64,000 nucleotides of DNA from Paenibacillus vini. Its GTDB lineage: Bacteria > Bacillota > Bacilli > Paenibacillales > Paenibacillaceae. Positions 20,369-29,200 of the stretch are shown here, one piece after another. Position numbers and translations under genes: made by a program. The number at the start of each line of letters is the position of its first letter. The stretch's first letter is position 1. The DNA is taken from positions 1 through 64,000 of the forward strand of contig NZ_BOSL01000024.1 of NCBI RefSeq assembly GCF_018403325.1, in the 5' to 3' direction. The notes beneath the pieces were generated by a model. That model was not told the DNA's origin, did not search any database, and saw nothing but the letters and a program-made list of their open reading frames with translations.

Positions 20369-21298
20369 TTATAGAGCTGTTACCTGCACTTGCTTCACGT
20401 AATCTTGAAAAAGCTGATAATCAATATGGCCTGCTTTGTCAGACATCGCATTGGCTGCCGCCGCCGCGGAAGCAATGCGTAGCTTCTCGGCAGGCGCATC
20501 TCCGCGTTCTTCTGCAAAAGCCATACCTGCAACAAATGAATCTCCGCAGCCTACCGTATTTACGGCACGAATGGTTGGAGGAATGACACGGTACCCTTGT
20601 CCATCGATGAATGCAATAGCTCCCCGGTCACCAAGGGTGACACACACTTGCCCGATCCCCTCATCCGCCAGCTTCTGTGCCGCACCAGCCCACTCAGATT
20701 CGATAAGTCGGTCTTGTCCCAGCCACCCGGCTAGCTCATGTTCATTCGGCTTCACAAAATGTGGCCGGGCTTGAAGTCCGCTGCTCAGCGCAGCGCCGCT
20801 AGTATCCAGGAATACCCGCGCCTTAGTCGACTTGATGATCCCGATCAGATCCGCATAAAGATTAGCAGGCGCACCTGGAGGCAAGCTGCCGGACAGCACG
20901 ACAACACTACATTCCAGGGCAAGCCTGTGTATCGTCTGTTTCATCTCAGCGATTTGATGGTCATCAATGACGGGTCCCTGCTCAAGTAACTCTGTCGAGG
21001 TTCCCTTGGACTCGTCAATGATGTTCAGGCAAACGCGCGATTCTCCGCCAACACGTACAAAGGAAGTTTGAATGCCCCGGTTGATCAGGCTACTCTCAAT
21101 AAAAGAACCGCTACTGCCGGCGACAAATCCACTTGCCGTAACATCGCCGCCGAGTAACTTGATCACTTTGGCCACATTGTTGCCTTTACCGCCCGGTTCG
21201 GCAATTTGCCGGGCGACGCGCTGCACGCCGCCTAGCTCAAACTGATTTACATAGTAGGTTTTATCTATTGCCGCATTAAGCGTAACCGTTGTAATCAT
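20369..21298 (-). CDS. PfkB-family sugar-phosphate kinase (tagatose-6-phosphate / fructose-1-phosphate kinase type)
   Basis: About 309 residues from the start at 21298, which overlaps the aldolase stop codon (ATGA); the longer frame lacks a binding site. Starts ITTVTLNAAIDKTYYV like LacC/FruK, has GGKGNNVAKVIKLLGG (about 36-51) for sugar binding and the C-terminal anion-hole motif NTVGCGDSFVAGMAF with catalytic Asp (GCGD instead of the common GAGD). Directly behind a class II aldolase and with NagA and AgaS in the cluster, its likely substrate is tagatose-6-phosphate, giving tagatose-1,6-bisphosphate. Fructose-1-phosphate kinase activity cannot be excluded. Confidence 0.88.
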   Translation of the reverse strand: MITTVTLNAAIDKTYYVNQFELGGVQRVARQIAEPGGKGNNVAKVIKLLGGDVTASGFVAGSSGSFIESSLINRGIQTSFVRVGGESRVCLNIIDESKGTSTELLEQGPVIDDHQIAEMKQTIHRLALECSVVVLSGSLPPGAPANLYADLIGIIKSTKARVFLDTSGAALSSGLQARPHFVKPNEHELAGWLGQDRLIESEWAGAAQKLADEGIGQVCVTLGDRGAIAFIDGQGYRVIPPTIRAVNTVGCGDSFVAGMAFAEERGDAPAEKLRIASAAAAANAMSDKAGHIDYQLFQDYVKQVQVTAL

Positions 21299-22161
21299 CG
21301 AAGATCGCCGGCTTTCCCGATACATCCGCAAAGCTCCATTTTTTCCATCGCCAGACGCTTCACGGCTTCCTTAGCAGGAACCATATATTTACGAGGGTCA
21401 TTCTCTTCCACATTGACAGCAAATACATCTTTAATCGCATTAGAGAACGCAATGCGCAGTTCTGTAGCGACGTTCATTTTAGCCATCCCCAGAGATACCG
21501 CTCTCTTCACCTGCTCAGCCGGAATTCCTGAACCGCCGTGCAGTACCAGCGGAACATCAACGGTCTCCGCGATTTTTGCGATACGGTCAAAGTCAATGTT
21601 TGGCTCCCCTTTATAAATCCCGTGAGCCGTACCGATTGCCGGCGCCAGTGTAGGCACACCCGTAAGCTCTACAAACCGTCTGCAATCTTCCGGGTCGGCA
21701 AGCATTGCTTCGTGGTCGGCTACAACGATATCATCCTCAACGCCGCCGACTTTACCGAGCTCCGCTTCGACGTTTACACCAGCGGCGAGAGCGATTTCCA
21801 TTACTTTAAGCGTCCGCTCCACATTCTCTTCAAACGCAAACATGGAAGCATCGATCATGACGGAGGTATAACCCGCACGGATACACTGAACAATTGTCGA
21901 AAAATCCGTACAATGATCCAAATGCAGGGCGATCGGCAGTCCGGTACGATCTGCAGCGACCTTGGCTGCTTCCGCAATGTAATCCGGACCTAAGTGTTTG
22001 ACGGTTCCAACCGTGGATTGAATGATGAGCGGGGACTCCGTTTCGACAGCCGCTTCCACTACCGCTTGGAGCATTTCCAAGGTATGAACGTTGAACGCAC
22101 CTACAGCGTATTTGTTTTTACGGGCAATTTGCAGCATTTCAGTAGAAGAAATAAGAGACAT
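21295..22161 (-). CDS. Class II ketose-bisphosphate aldolase (tagatose-bisphosphate type)
   Basis: 288 residues from the start at 22161 (MSLISSTEMLQIARKNKYAV), with GAGGAGGAACTTATT upstream; the extra 43 residues of the open frame are not family-like. Zinc class II aldolase: IALHLDHCTD with catalytic Asp and first zinc His, EAELGKVGG, GTAHGIYKGEP and LVLHGGSGIPAE zinc/phosphate-binding motifs. Size and motifs match GatY/KbaY/FbaA. Next to a PfkB kinase and AgaS it should cleave tagatose-1,6-bisphosphate to DHAP and glyceraldehyde-3-phosphate; fructose-bisphosphate is an alternative. Confidence 0.9.
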   Translation of the reverse strand: MSLISSTEMLQIARKNKYAVGAFNVHTLEMLQAVVEAAVETESPLIIQSTVGTVKHLGPDYIAEAAKVAADRTGLPIALHLDHCTDFSTIVQCIRAGYTSVMIDASMFAFEENVERTLKVMEIALAAGVNVEAELGKVGGVEDDIVVADHEAMLADPEDCRRFVELTGVPTLAPAIGTAHGIYKGEPNIDFDRIAKIAETVDVPLVLHGGSGIPAEQVKRAVSLGMAKMNVATELRIAFSNAIKDVFAVNVEENDPRKYMVPAKEAVKRLAMEKMELCGCIGKAGDLR

Positions 22162-22204
22162 AATAAGTTCCTCCTCAATTTTTGTATCAGCTATGTGTAA
22201 TGGA

Positions 22205-23167
22205 TTAGGCTTGTTTATTGCATTGCAGCGCCCAAAGCGCGCTTCCGATAATGCCGGCATGGTCGCCAAGCTCTGCACTCTTGATGGCAAAATGATTGCG
22301 ATAATCCTGAAGCAGCAGGTTATTTAATTCATCCTTCATCGGTTCAAAAAGGAGTTCGCCAGCTAAAGCACCGCCGCCACCGATCACGATCACGTCGGGT
22401 GAGAGTGTCGGTACGACCCACGCGAGTGCCCGGCCGAGCTCCCGTCCCGTCTGTTCGAGTACATCCCGCGATAAAGCGTCACCTGCCAGACATGCACGCG
22501 AAACATCGCTTGAGCGAATGTCCTTAACGTCAGCAAACCACTCTTGAAGCAGGCTGGTCTCGCCTTGTTCGATCCGCGTCCGAGCTTGCTTGGCAATCCC
22601 TGTAGCCGATACGATCGTTTCGAGACAGCCGGTTCTTCCGCAGCCGCAGGCAAAGCCCGTTGGATTGACCGGTACATGTCCGATCTCCCCCGCCATGAAG
22701 CGGTGTCCGCGGTGTATCTCCCCACGTTGTACAAACGCGGCAGCCAGTCCTGTACCGATGGTTATTCCGTATACGTAATCGTAGCCGCGGCCAGCGCCTG
22801 CAGCCGCCTCTCCGTATATATACAGGCGTACATCATTATCAATAAAGACCGGTTTACCGGTAAGCCCCCTGAGTTTGGCCGCCACAGGAATTTGATTCCA
22901 GTTCAGATTCACGGCCCGAAGACTAACGCCTGCCTCGGGATCAACAAGTCCCGGAATTCCTAACCCGATGACCTCGATCTCGTCTGCAGGGATTCCTGCA
23001 TCTTCTCTAAGCTGTTCAATCGTCAAAGCGATACTCTCTAAAATAGCGTCCACACCTTGTTCAGAGCGGGTCGGAAATTTTCGCTTAACCAGGATGTTGC
23101 CGATTTCATCCAATATGCCGCACTCAATGTTAGTACCGCCTACATCCACACCGACTGCATACTTCAT
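22205..23167 (-). CDS. ROK-family sugar kinase (candidate N-acetylgalactosamine kinase)
   Basis: A 320-residue ROK kinase: phosphate-binding VGVDVGGTNIECGIL at the N-terminus, GEIGHVPVNP with the conserved His, and an intact zinc motif CGCGRTGCLE. Catalytic Asp is in PVFIDNDVRLYIYGE. Its start overlaps the nagA stop codon (ATGA), so the two are translationally coupled. In this operon it should phosphorylate the imported N-acetylhexosamine at O6, ahead of NagA; GalNAc is favoured by AgaS and the aldolase. It keeps zinc cysteines that the second ROK kinase at 27448-28326 lacks. Confidence 0.9.
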   Translation of the reverse strand: MKYAVGVDVGGTNIECGILDEIGNILVKRKFPTRSEQGVDAILESIALTIEQLREDAGIPADEIEVIGLGIPGLVDPEAGVSLRAVNLNWNQIPVAAKLRGLTGKPVFIDNDVRLYIYGEAAAGAGRGYDYVYGITIGTGLAAAFVQRGEIHRGHRFMAGEIGHVPVNPTGFACGCGRTGCLETIVSATGIAKQARTRIEQGETSLLQEWFADVKDIRSSDVSRACLAGDALSRDVLEQTGRELGRALAWVVPTLSPDVIVIGGGGALAGELLFEPMKDELNNLLLQDYRNHFAIKSAELGDHAGIIGSALWALQCNKQA

Positions 23168-24408
23168 GTGAGGTCCCTCCTCTCCCTGTCCAAATCATCA
23201 AGGCATAGGCCCTCACTGGCGTAGACCCTATTGCCCAGCACAAAAGTTTGGCACACTTGAAATTGCTCGTTCACGATAATCAGATCTGCATCCTTGCCCG
23301 GCTCGATGGTTCCCTTGGAATGGCTTACGCCGATTTGCTCAGCGGGATGAATCGTTAGGGCGGGAACAAGCTCCGCAATGTCCATCCCCGTAAACTTAAC
23401 GGCGTTAGCCAAAGCCTCGATCATCGTAAGCGAGCTGCCTGCCAGACCGCCTTCTGTTCCGTCCTCCTGTTTCAAATACACCTTGCCTTGCTTCATAATG
23501 ACCGGCAGCTTGCCAAGCAAATATTCCCCGTCAGGGCATCCAGCCGCGCACATACTGTCCGTGATCAGAAGTACCTTGCCCTCCGGCTTGATGTCGAAGG
23601 CCCATTTGATCAAGCCAGGGTGCACGTGAATACCGTCACAAATCAGCTCGACCGCTAATTGATCCAGCATCAGTGCCCCCCCAGCCGCCCCGGGTTCCCT
23701 GTGATGCAAAGATCTCATCCCGTTGAACAGATGCGTAACTTGCGTTGCGCCCCACTCCGTCGCCCGCCTCATCGTTGCGAAATCCGCATCGGTATGGCCC
23801 AAGGAAATAACGACTCCTTTGCTTACGGCATAACGGATGACTTCTTCCGCATGGCTCAATTCGGGCGCAATCGTCATCAGCTTGATGGTTCCTTGCGAAG
23901 CTTCCCAGAAGGCATCAAATTCTTCAATCGATGGATCACGAAGATCCGCCGGGTTTTGTGCCCCGCATCTGGCTGCATTCAGAAACGGACCTTCCAAATG
24001 GACCCCTAACAAGTTAGCTCCATCAGGTTCATGTCCCGTCTTAATAAGTTGCCCTGCACATTCCAGAGCCGTAATGATTTCTTCATGCGTCGCAGTAAGC
24101 GTCGTTGCCAGCAATGAAGTTGTGCCATTAGATGCGTGAAACCTGCACATCCCCTGAATATGTTCTGCGCTTCCCAGCATGGCATCGTACCCGCCGCCGC
24201 CATGGACGTGAATATCGATAAATCCCGGCAGCAATAGCCCCCCGCCGGCGTCCACACGTCGAATTTCTTTGCCCTCATCCTCTGCATGGATTTCAGAATC
24301 AGCAATTTGAGCAATCTTGCCATCGTTGATGAGTAGGCTGCCATTCTCAATCCAACCATCCGGCGTGAGAATACGGGCGTTAAAAATTACAGTTAATGTA
24401 TGCTTCAT
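23164..24408 (-). CDS. nagA: N-acetylhexosamine-6-phosphate deacetylase
   Basis: About 414 residues. The start at 24408 sits eight bases from GGGGGG; an ATG two codons upstream is too close to it. Amidohydrolase TIM barrel: metal motif DIHVHGGGGYDAM, HLEGPFLN, SLGHTDADF, HLFNGM, CDGIHVHP, and catalytic ITDSMCAAG, ending with GTIEPGKDADLIIVN. It removes acetate from GlcNAc-6-P or GalNAc-6-P. No NagB deaminase is present, while AgaS is divergent, so GalNAc-6-P is the probable substrate. It is first in a tight five-gene operon nagA-ROK-aldolase-kinase-deoR with two ATGA overlaps. Confidence 0.93.
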   Translation of the reverse strand: MKHTLTVIFNARILTPDGWIENGSLLINDGKIAQIADSEIHAEDEGKEIRRVDAGGGLLLPGFIDIHVHGGGGYDAMLGSAEHIQGMCRFHASNGTTSLLATTLTATHEEIITALECAGQLIKTGHEPDGANLLGVHLEGPFLNAARCGAQNPADLRDPSIEEFDAFWEASQGTIKLMTIAPELSHAEEVIRYAVSKGVVISLGHTDADFATMRRATEWGATQVTHLFNGMRSLHHREPGAAGGALMLDQLAVELICDGIHVHPGLIKWAFDIKPEGKVLLITDSMCAAGCPDGEYLLGKLPVIMKQGKVYLKQEDGTEGGLAGSSLTMIEALANAVKFTGMDIAELVPALTIHPAEQIGVSHSKGTIEPGKDADLIIVNEQFQVCQTFVLGNRVYASEGLCLDDLDRERRDLT

Positions 24409-24463
24409 CAACATTTCCCCCTTATATGCGGCGAAATCAGTCTGATGTTTTGCTTCATTTCAT

Positions 24464-24628
24464 GATTATAATAATCCTGTTTGTTGTTATTTTCAATCAT
24501 AAATTGATCAATTTGATAAAAAAACAATCAAACTTGTCTATAACAAGTGCAATATTGACTGAAATAATCACATTTTGATTATAATTTTCTTTTTATGATT
24601 GAAATTACACTCTGATTGTTTTACACTC
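24464..24628. promoter_or_regulatory. TGATTR repeat array between nagA and agaS (candidate DeoR operators)
   Basis: The 258-bp divergent spacer is very AT-rich. TGATTR occurs on the plus strand at 24463, 24576, 24596 and 24613, and its complement CAATCA at 24494-24499 and 24525-24530. The last two plus copies form a direct repeat TGATTG-N4-5-TTACACTC (24596-24612, 24613-24628). Tandem sites of this kind are typical of DeoR-family operators such as those of AgaR. Binding by the regulator at 19451-20254 is inferred. Confidence 0.62.
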
Positions 24629-24666
24629 ACATTAGTTACACAACCATCGTTAGGAGGCTATTATCC

Positions 24667-25710
24667 ATGAGCTTGACTTATAGCGAAATCAAGCAACAAT
24701 ACACGGCTCTACAGCAAACCTATGACTACATGCTGTCTAAAAGACAAGAAATTGTTGCCTTTGCACAATCGGAATCGATTACTTCCATTACCTTTGTTGG
24801 CTGCGGATCCAGCTACTGCTTAAGCGAATCCGCCGCGTTCTCTACTCGTCTGCGTGCAGGACTTCCGGCAAGCGCACTAGCCGGTGGCGATCTCATGCTG
24901 AACCCTGAACGTTATAGTTCCTTATTAAAGAACACCTTGTTGGTAGCCCCGTCGCGTTCCGGCAGCACCAGTGAAGTAGTCGAAGCACTTCGATTGCTTC
25001 AAAATGATAAGCCTGTCCCTGTACTGGCCCTTTCCTGCGTAACGGATTCTCCGCTATCGAAGAAGGCGGATCTATCGCTGGAATTGCCTTGGGCATTCGA
25101 CCATAGCGTCTGCCAGACCCGTACCGTTACCAATCTTTATGTAGCCAATCTCATGTTGGCCGCCTTCCTCGGCAACGACGAAGTCGTTATCGCGGATATC
25201 CAGAAAGCCATCCATCAAGGCGAAGCCTATATGACACGTGTAGAAAGTGATATCCGTAAAGCAGCCGATTTCGCATGGAGCAATGCCGTGGTGCTCGCAG
25301 ACGGCGAACTTCAAGGCCTCGCTTCCGAGGGAGCAATCGCTTTGACCGAAATTGCGAAAGTACAAGCACACTCCTACCATCTCCTGGATGTCCGTCATGG
25401 TCCGATGGTCACTGTTGGTCCCGACACCCTTGTAATTGCCGCGATCACCGGCAATGGCACAGAGCACCAGCGCAACCTGATGCGTGATATCAAAGGCAGA
25501 GGCGCAACGATCATCGCGTTCGCGGATCATGCCGAGGCCATAGCGGCAGAGCATGTGGATTTGGCTGTCATCTCGGACAACAAACTGGATGTAGCCGTAC
25601 AAGGTATTCCATTTATCTTCATCCCGCAAATCGTCGCTTTGACAAGCGCCGATCGCCAAGGTATTAACCCCGATCAACCGGACGGTCTGGTTGCTTGGGT
25701 CAAATTGTAG
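24667..25710 (+). CDS. agaS: AgaS-type SIS-domain sugar isomerase/deaminase
   Basis: 347 residues from ATG at 24667, preceded by AGGAGG; the longer frame starts within the operator region. Two SIS domains: GCGSSYCLSESAAF (about 41-54) with SRSGSTSEV (about 98-106), and a second one ending in RQGINPDQPDGLVAWVKL. It resembles AgaS, which converts galactosamine-6-phosphate to tagatose-6-phosphate with loss of ammonia, and is distantly like the isomerase half of GlmS. Divergent from nagA and alone on its transcript; its presence is the strongest argument that the region is for GalNAc and not GlcNAc. Confidence 0.87.
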   Translation: MSLTYSEIKQQYTALQQTYDYMLSKRQEIVAFAQSESITSITFVGCGSSYCLSESAAFSTRLRAGLPASALAGGDLMLNPERYSSLLKNTLLVAPSRSGSTSEVVEALRLLQNDKPVPVLALSCVTDSPLSKKADLSLELPWAFDHSVCQTRTVTNLYVANLMLAAFLGNDEVVIADIQKAIHQGEAYMTRVESDIRKAADFAWSNAVVLADGELQGLASEGAIALTEIAKVQAHSYHLLDVRHGPMVTVGPDTLVIAAITGNGTEHQRNLMRDIKGRGATIIAFADHAEAIAAEHVDLAVISDNKLDVAVQGIPFIFIPQIVALTSADRQGINPDQPDGLVAWVKL

Positions 25711-25725
25711 AGCCATTTCCAATAG

Positions 25726-25760
25726 AAAGAACCTTCAGGCGATTCGCCTGAAGGTTCTTT
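25726..25760. terminator. Bidirectional terminator between agaS and nanE
   Basis: A perfect 17-bp inverted repeat (AAAGAACCTTCAGGCGA and its complement) between convergent genes, with T-rich ends on both sides. Confidence 0.92.
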
Positions 25761-25793
25761 GCTGATCATTTATGATTTCGCATCTAACTGTTC

Positions 25794-26489
25794 TTATAAC
25801 TGCTGTAGCCGTCCAGCCGCGGCATTCACGAAACGGACGGTGATTTCCTTAGGTCTTGTAATTGCTCCGCCTACCACGGCTGCATACGCTCCCAGTTCCA
25901 GACAGCGGGCATACAATTCCGGAGTTATCACATTTCCTTCCGCGATGACGGGAAGCTCTGTTGCCAGGAGCACTGCTTTAAGAAACTCGAAATCATTGTC
26001 ATACAACTTCGATTCAGATGTATACGGCGTGTATCCGTGTAAGGTAGTTGAGATGCAATCAAAACCAAGTTTCTGTGCCATGATGGCTTCTCCGACAGTG
26101 GAAATGTCCGCCATTAATTCAATCTCAGGCTTTTGGGACCGGGCGAAGGCTACCAGATCGGCTAGCGTTTCTCCGTTCGGGCGATTTCTCTCCGTCCCGT
26201 CCATGGCAATCATATCGCATCCACTCTCCAGCAGTTCGCTTATTTCCTGTTTCGTGGCTGTAATGAACACTTCGCTGTCCGGATAATCCCTCTTTACAAT
26301 CCCAATGACGGGGAGGTCTACTTCGTTCCGGATGGCGATAATATCTGTCTTGCTGTTGGCCCGAATGCCGACAGCGCCGCCTTGCCAGGCGGCCAAAGCC
26401 ATCTTGGACATGATCTGCGGACTATGAAGCGGTTCATGCTCCAGTGCTTGACAGGAAACTACGAGACCGCCTTTTATTTGTTCGATCAT
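25794..26489 (-). CDS. nanE: N-acetylmannosamine-6-phosphate 2-epimerase
   Basis: A 231-residue TIM-barrel enzyme. Family motifs: [18 protein letters not shown] at the N-terminus, [18 protein letters not shown] with catalytic Lys, [15 protein letters not shown], and [14 protein letters not shown]...[11 protein letters not shown]. It converts ManNAc-6-P to GlcNAc-6-P in sialic acid catabolism. Last gene of the nan operon, 15 nt after nanA. GlcNAc-6-P would then need NagA; the nagA gene on the far side of agaS could serve both pathways. Confidence 0.94.
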   Translation of the reverse strand: MIEQIKGGLVVSCQALEHEPLHSPQIMSKMALAAWQGGAVGIRANSKTDIIAIRNEVDLPVIGIVKRDYPDSEVFITATKQEISELLESGCDMIAMDGTERNRPNGETLADLVAFARSQKPEIELMADISTVGEAIMAQKLGFDCISTTLHGYTPYTSESKLYDNDFEFLKAVLLATELPVIAEGNVITPELYARCLELGAYAAVVGGAITRPKEITVRFVNAAAGRLQQL

Positions 26490-26504
26490 CTTTGTCCCCC
26501 TCCT

Positions 26505-27428
26505 CTATGCTTTGGCAGTATACAAGGCAACGGTTTCTTCAATTTCCCGGTTCAACTGTGCAAGCGAATCATGGTGTTCCGCAGAAGCCGGCAGCATTGG
26601 AAGCCGCGGATTGCCCGTCTCTATTCCGCGCAGACTCAGGATATGCTTGCAAGCTCCATATAGGGAAGGATAACTGAGCAGTTTCTTGATGATTCCATTG
26701 ATTTTGATCTGCAGCATCCGGGCTTCTTCAATTTTATTCTCTTGAAAGAGATAGTCCAACTTAACAAACAATTCCGGCATGACACCATAAGTACCTCCAA
26801 TGCCTCCGTCGGCACCCATGATGCGGCCGGCCAGAAATTGCTCGTCCGGCCCGTTAAATACAAGGAACTCTTCTCCGCCGGTCTCTTTGTATTGTTGGAG
26901 TTCGAAGGTGCTCTCCCCGGACATTTTTACCCCGATTACCTTATCTTGTGCAGCCAGTTTGGCCAGCAGCTTCGTACTCAACGTGAAGCCCGTTGTTTGC
27001 GGAATATTATAGATGATGAAAGGTAGGTTGGTGCTGTCGATCATATGCTGCCAATGGGTTTCCACCGCGGCCTCCGGTAACCGGTAGTAAATGGATGGAA
27101 CCGCTGAGATAATATCAGCACCGTGGCTCTCGGCATGCTTTGCCAGCTCCACGCTTTCCCGGGTCGAATTGGCACCGACATGAACGATAATGGTCAACTC
27201 GCCCCGGACTTCTTCCATAACGGCTTCAAGCACCTGTTTGCGCTCTTCTTCATTTTGCAGGATACCTTCGCCTGAGCTTCCGCCGACATAGAGGCCCTTC
27301 ACGCCTTTGCCTGTATAATACCGGGCCAGCTGTTTTACCCGCTCCTTATCCACATTCCCCGCTTCGTCATAAGCCGAATACATGGCAATATAAATTCCTT
27401 TGTATTTGGATACGATGTCTGTATGCAT
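26505..27428 (-). CDS. nanA: N-acetylneuraminate lyase
   Basis: 307 residues from the start at 27428 (MHTDIVSKYKG, GGAGAG upstream); the longer frame runs back into nanK and is not family-like. DHDPS/NAL-family barrel: GLYVGGSSGEGILQNEEER for the carboxylate site, IIYNIPQTTG with catalytic Tyr, VIGVKMS with the Schiff-base Lys, and GADGGIGGTYGVMPE. It splits sialic acid into pyruvate and ManNAc. Neighbours nanE, a ROK kinase and NanQ favour the lyase over dihydrodipicolinate synthase. Confidence 0.93.
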   Translation of the reverse strand: MHTDIVSKYKGIYIAMYSAYDEAGNVDKERVKQLARYYTGKGVKGLYVGGSSGEGILQNEEERKQVLEAVMEEVRGELTIIVHVGANSTRESVELAKHAESHGADIISAVPSIYYRLPEAAVETHWQHMIDSTNLPFIIYNIPQTTGFTLSTKLLAKLAAQDKVIGVKMSGESTFELQQYKETGGEEFLVFNGPDEQFLAGRIMGADGGIGGTYGVMPELFVKLDYLFQENKIEEARMLQIKINGIIKKLLSYPSLYGACKHILSLRGIETGNPRLPMLPASAEHHDSLAQLNREIEETVALYTAKA

Positions 27429-27447
27429 GGTCAACACTCTCCGTCTC

Positions 27448-28326
27448 TTATTTATAGTATGGATAGACCGCGCCGTACAAGGCCGCCTTATTGCCCAGTC
27501 CGGCCGATACCAGTTTGGTTTGCGAGAATCCTGCAGGTAAATAAATATCCAGATGCGATTGGATTCGGTCCAGCAGAAACTCCTTTTGTTCGGATACACC
27601 GCCGCCAATGACAATCAGAGAAGGATCGGCGAACAGGATGAGGTCCGCTACGCCTCTAGCGATCTCCTCTGTCCAGCTTGCCAGCAATTGAAGACAACCA
27701 CGGTCTCCCTGGCGGGCACGCTCAAACAGTTCATAACCATCGCCTTGGAATCCTGATATTTCCTCCGTTGCCCGACTCATCAAGGCTGACATGGAAGCCC
27801 GCTGCTCATAAGTAGTTCCCGTGCGGGGATCATAGAGCATATGCCCGATCTCCCCTGCACGGTAATGGCCGCCGGATACCGGCTCGCCGCCGCTGAACTG
27901 GCAGCCCCCGATTCCTGTGCCGAGTGTCATGCACACGAAGTGGTCGTTCCCGCGGGCGGCTCCCTTCCACCACTCCCCACGGGCCGCGGCATTGACATCA
28001 TTGGCCACAGCAACAGGAAAACCGTAATCCCTCTCCAGCTCCTTCTTGAGGTTCGTTCCTCTATAGGATGGCATGGTGCCGCCGGCAAACAGAATTTCAC
28101 CGCTGACCGTATCCACTACACCGGCTGTACTGATTCCGATGCCGCGAATCGAGCTATACCGGAACATAAAGTCCCTGACGATTCCGGATACCGCTTCCGG
28201 TATGACTTTGCTGGCATCGCCGCTTGGCGTCATGATCTTCCGGTGAACCATAATTTCCTCATTTGCATTGAATACAGCGGCCTTAATCTCCGTCCCGCCC
28301 ACATCCACAGCGATAACATGTTCCAT
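27448..28326 (-). CDS. nanK: ROK-family N-acetylmannosamine kinase lacking the zinc motif
   Basis: About 292 residues from ATG at 28326 (AAGGTGG eight bases upstream); a GTG four codons earlier is possible. ROK features: IAVDVGGTEIKAAVF, catalytic Asp in VAVANDVNAAARGEWW, GTGIGG, and RAGEIGHMLYD with the conserved His. The CxCGxxGCxE zinc motif is replaced by RTGTTYEQRASM, with no cysteine. Some NanK enzymes of Gram-positive bacteria are known to lack zinc. In the operon it should make ManNAc-6-P between NanA and NanE. Confidence 0.88.
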   Translation of the reverse strand: MEHVIAVDVGGTEIKAAVFNANEEIMVHRKIMTPSGDASKVIPEAVSGIVRDFMFRYSSIRGIGISTAGVVDTVSGEILFAGGTMPSYRGTNLKKELERDYGFPVAVANDVNAAARGEWWKGAARGNDHFVCMTLGTGIGGCQFSGGEPVSGGHYRAGEIGHMLYDPRTGTTYEQRASMSALMSRATEEISGFQGDGYELFERARQGDRGCLQLLASWTEEIARGVADLILFADPSLIVIGGGVSEQKEFLLDRIQSHLDIYLPAGFSQTKLVSAGLGNKAALYGAVYPYYK

Positions 28327-28347
28327 GGCTTCAACCACCTTGAATTC

Positions 28348-29190
28348 TTATTCCTTGACAGCTCCGATCGCAATGCCTCTTGTGAAGTACTGCTGGAACA
28401 AGAGGAAGATCAGCAGCATCGGAATTGCTGCCACTGTCGCTCCCGCCATCTTGTAAGCAAAATTCGGATTCAGGTCCTGCATCAATGTCGCAATACCGAC
28501 CATCAAGGTTTTGACGTTCTTGTCTTGCCCGATGACCAGTTGCCAAAGATAGTCGTTCCATACCTGCACAAAATTTAAAATGAACAAGGCCCCAATCCCC
28601 GGTTTGATGATCGGGAGTAAAATTTGCAGAAACGTTCTGATTTCCCCCGCTCCGTCAATACGGGCAGCCTCCCTAAGCGCATCCGGTGCGCTGTCGAAGA
28701 ACCCTTTAAGCAGAAAAACCCCAAAGGCTGTCGCTACGTTCGGCCATACCATGCCCGAGAGCGTATTGACCATGCCAAGATCCTGCGTGATTCGGAACAG
28801 AGGTACGATCATCACTTCTTTCGGCACCATCAAGCTGGAAATAAAGATGATAAAGAGCGCATTTTTCCCAAAGAAATTCAGTTTTGAAAAGGCGTAGGCC
28901 GCCATCGAACTCGCGATGACCACGAGGATGGTGCTGAGACCTGCGACATATATACTGTTTAAGGTCCAACGCAAGGCTGGCTGGCTATTGAATACATCCG
29001 TATAATTGCTGAAGGTAAAGGTTCTAGGCCACCAGTCCGGCGGCATTTTGATAACATCGGAACTGTTCTTTAGCGAACTTGTAAACAGCCAGTACAGCGG
29101 GAAAAGATTCAGCACCGCGAAAAAGATGATAATGCTGTTCGATAGAATATCGTACTTTTCGCGTTGTTTTTTTTCTTTTGTATGTGCCAT
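28348..29190 (-). CDS. Carbohydrate ABC transporter permease (MalG type), Nan region
   Basis: A 280-residue membrane permease with six predicted helices; EAA loop REAARIDGAGEIRTFLQILL (about 171-190), C-terminus GIAIGAVKE. RBS GGAGTGAGGG. It lies 10 nt behind the MalF-type gene and 21 nt ahead of nanK. With the binding protein at 30185-31591 it should import sialic acid or a sialylated sugar, judged by neighbours. No ATPase in the operon. Confidence 0.93.
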   Translation of the reverse strand: MAHTKEKKQREKYDILSNSIIIFFAVLNLFPLYWLFTSSLKNSSDVIKMPPDWWPRTFTFSNYTDVFNSQPALRWTLNSIYVAGLSTILVVIASSMAAYAFSKLNFFGKNALFIIFISSLMVPKEVMIVPLFRITQDLGMVNTLSGMVWPNVATAFGVFLLKGFFDSAPDALREAARIDGAGEIRTFLQILLPIIKPGIGALFILNFVQVWNDYLWQLVIGQDKNVKTLMVGIATLMQDLNPNFAYKMAGATVAAIPMLLIFLLFQQYFTRGIAIGAVKE

Positions 29191-29200
29191 GATTTATCCC

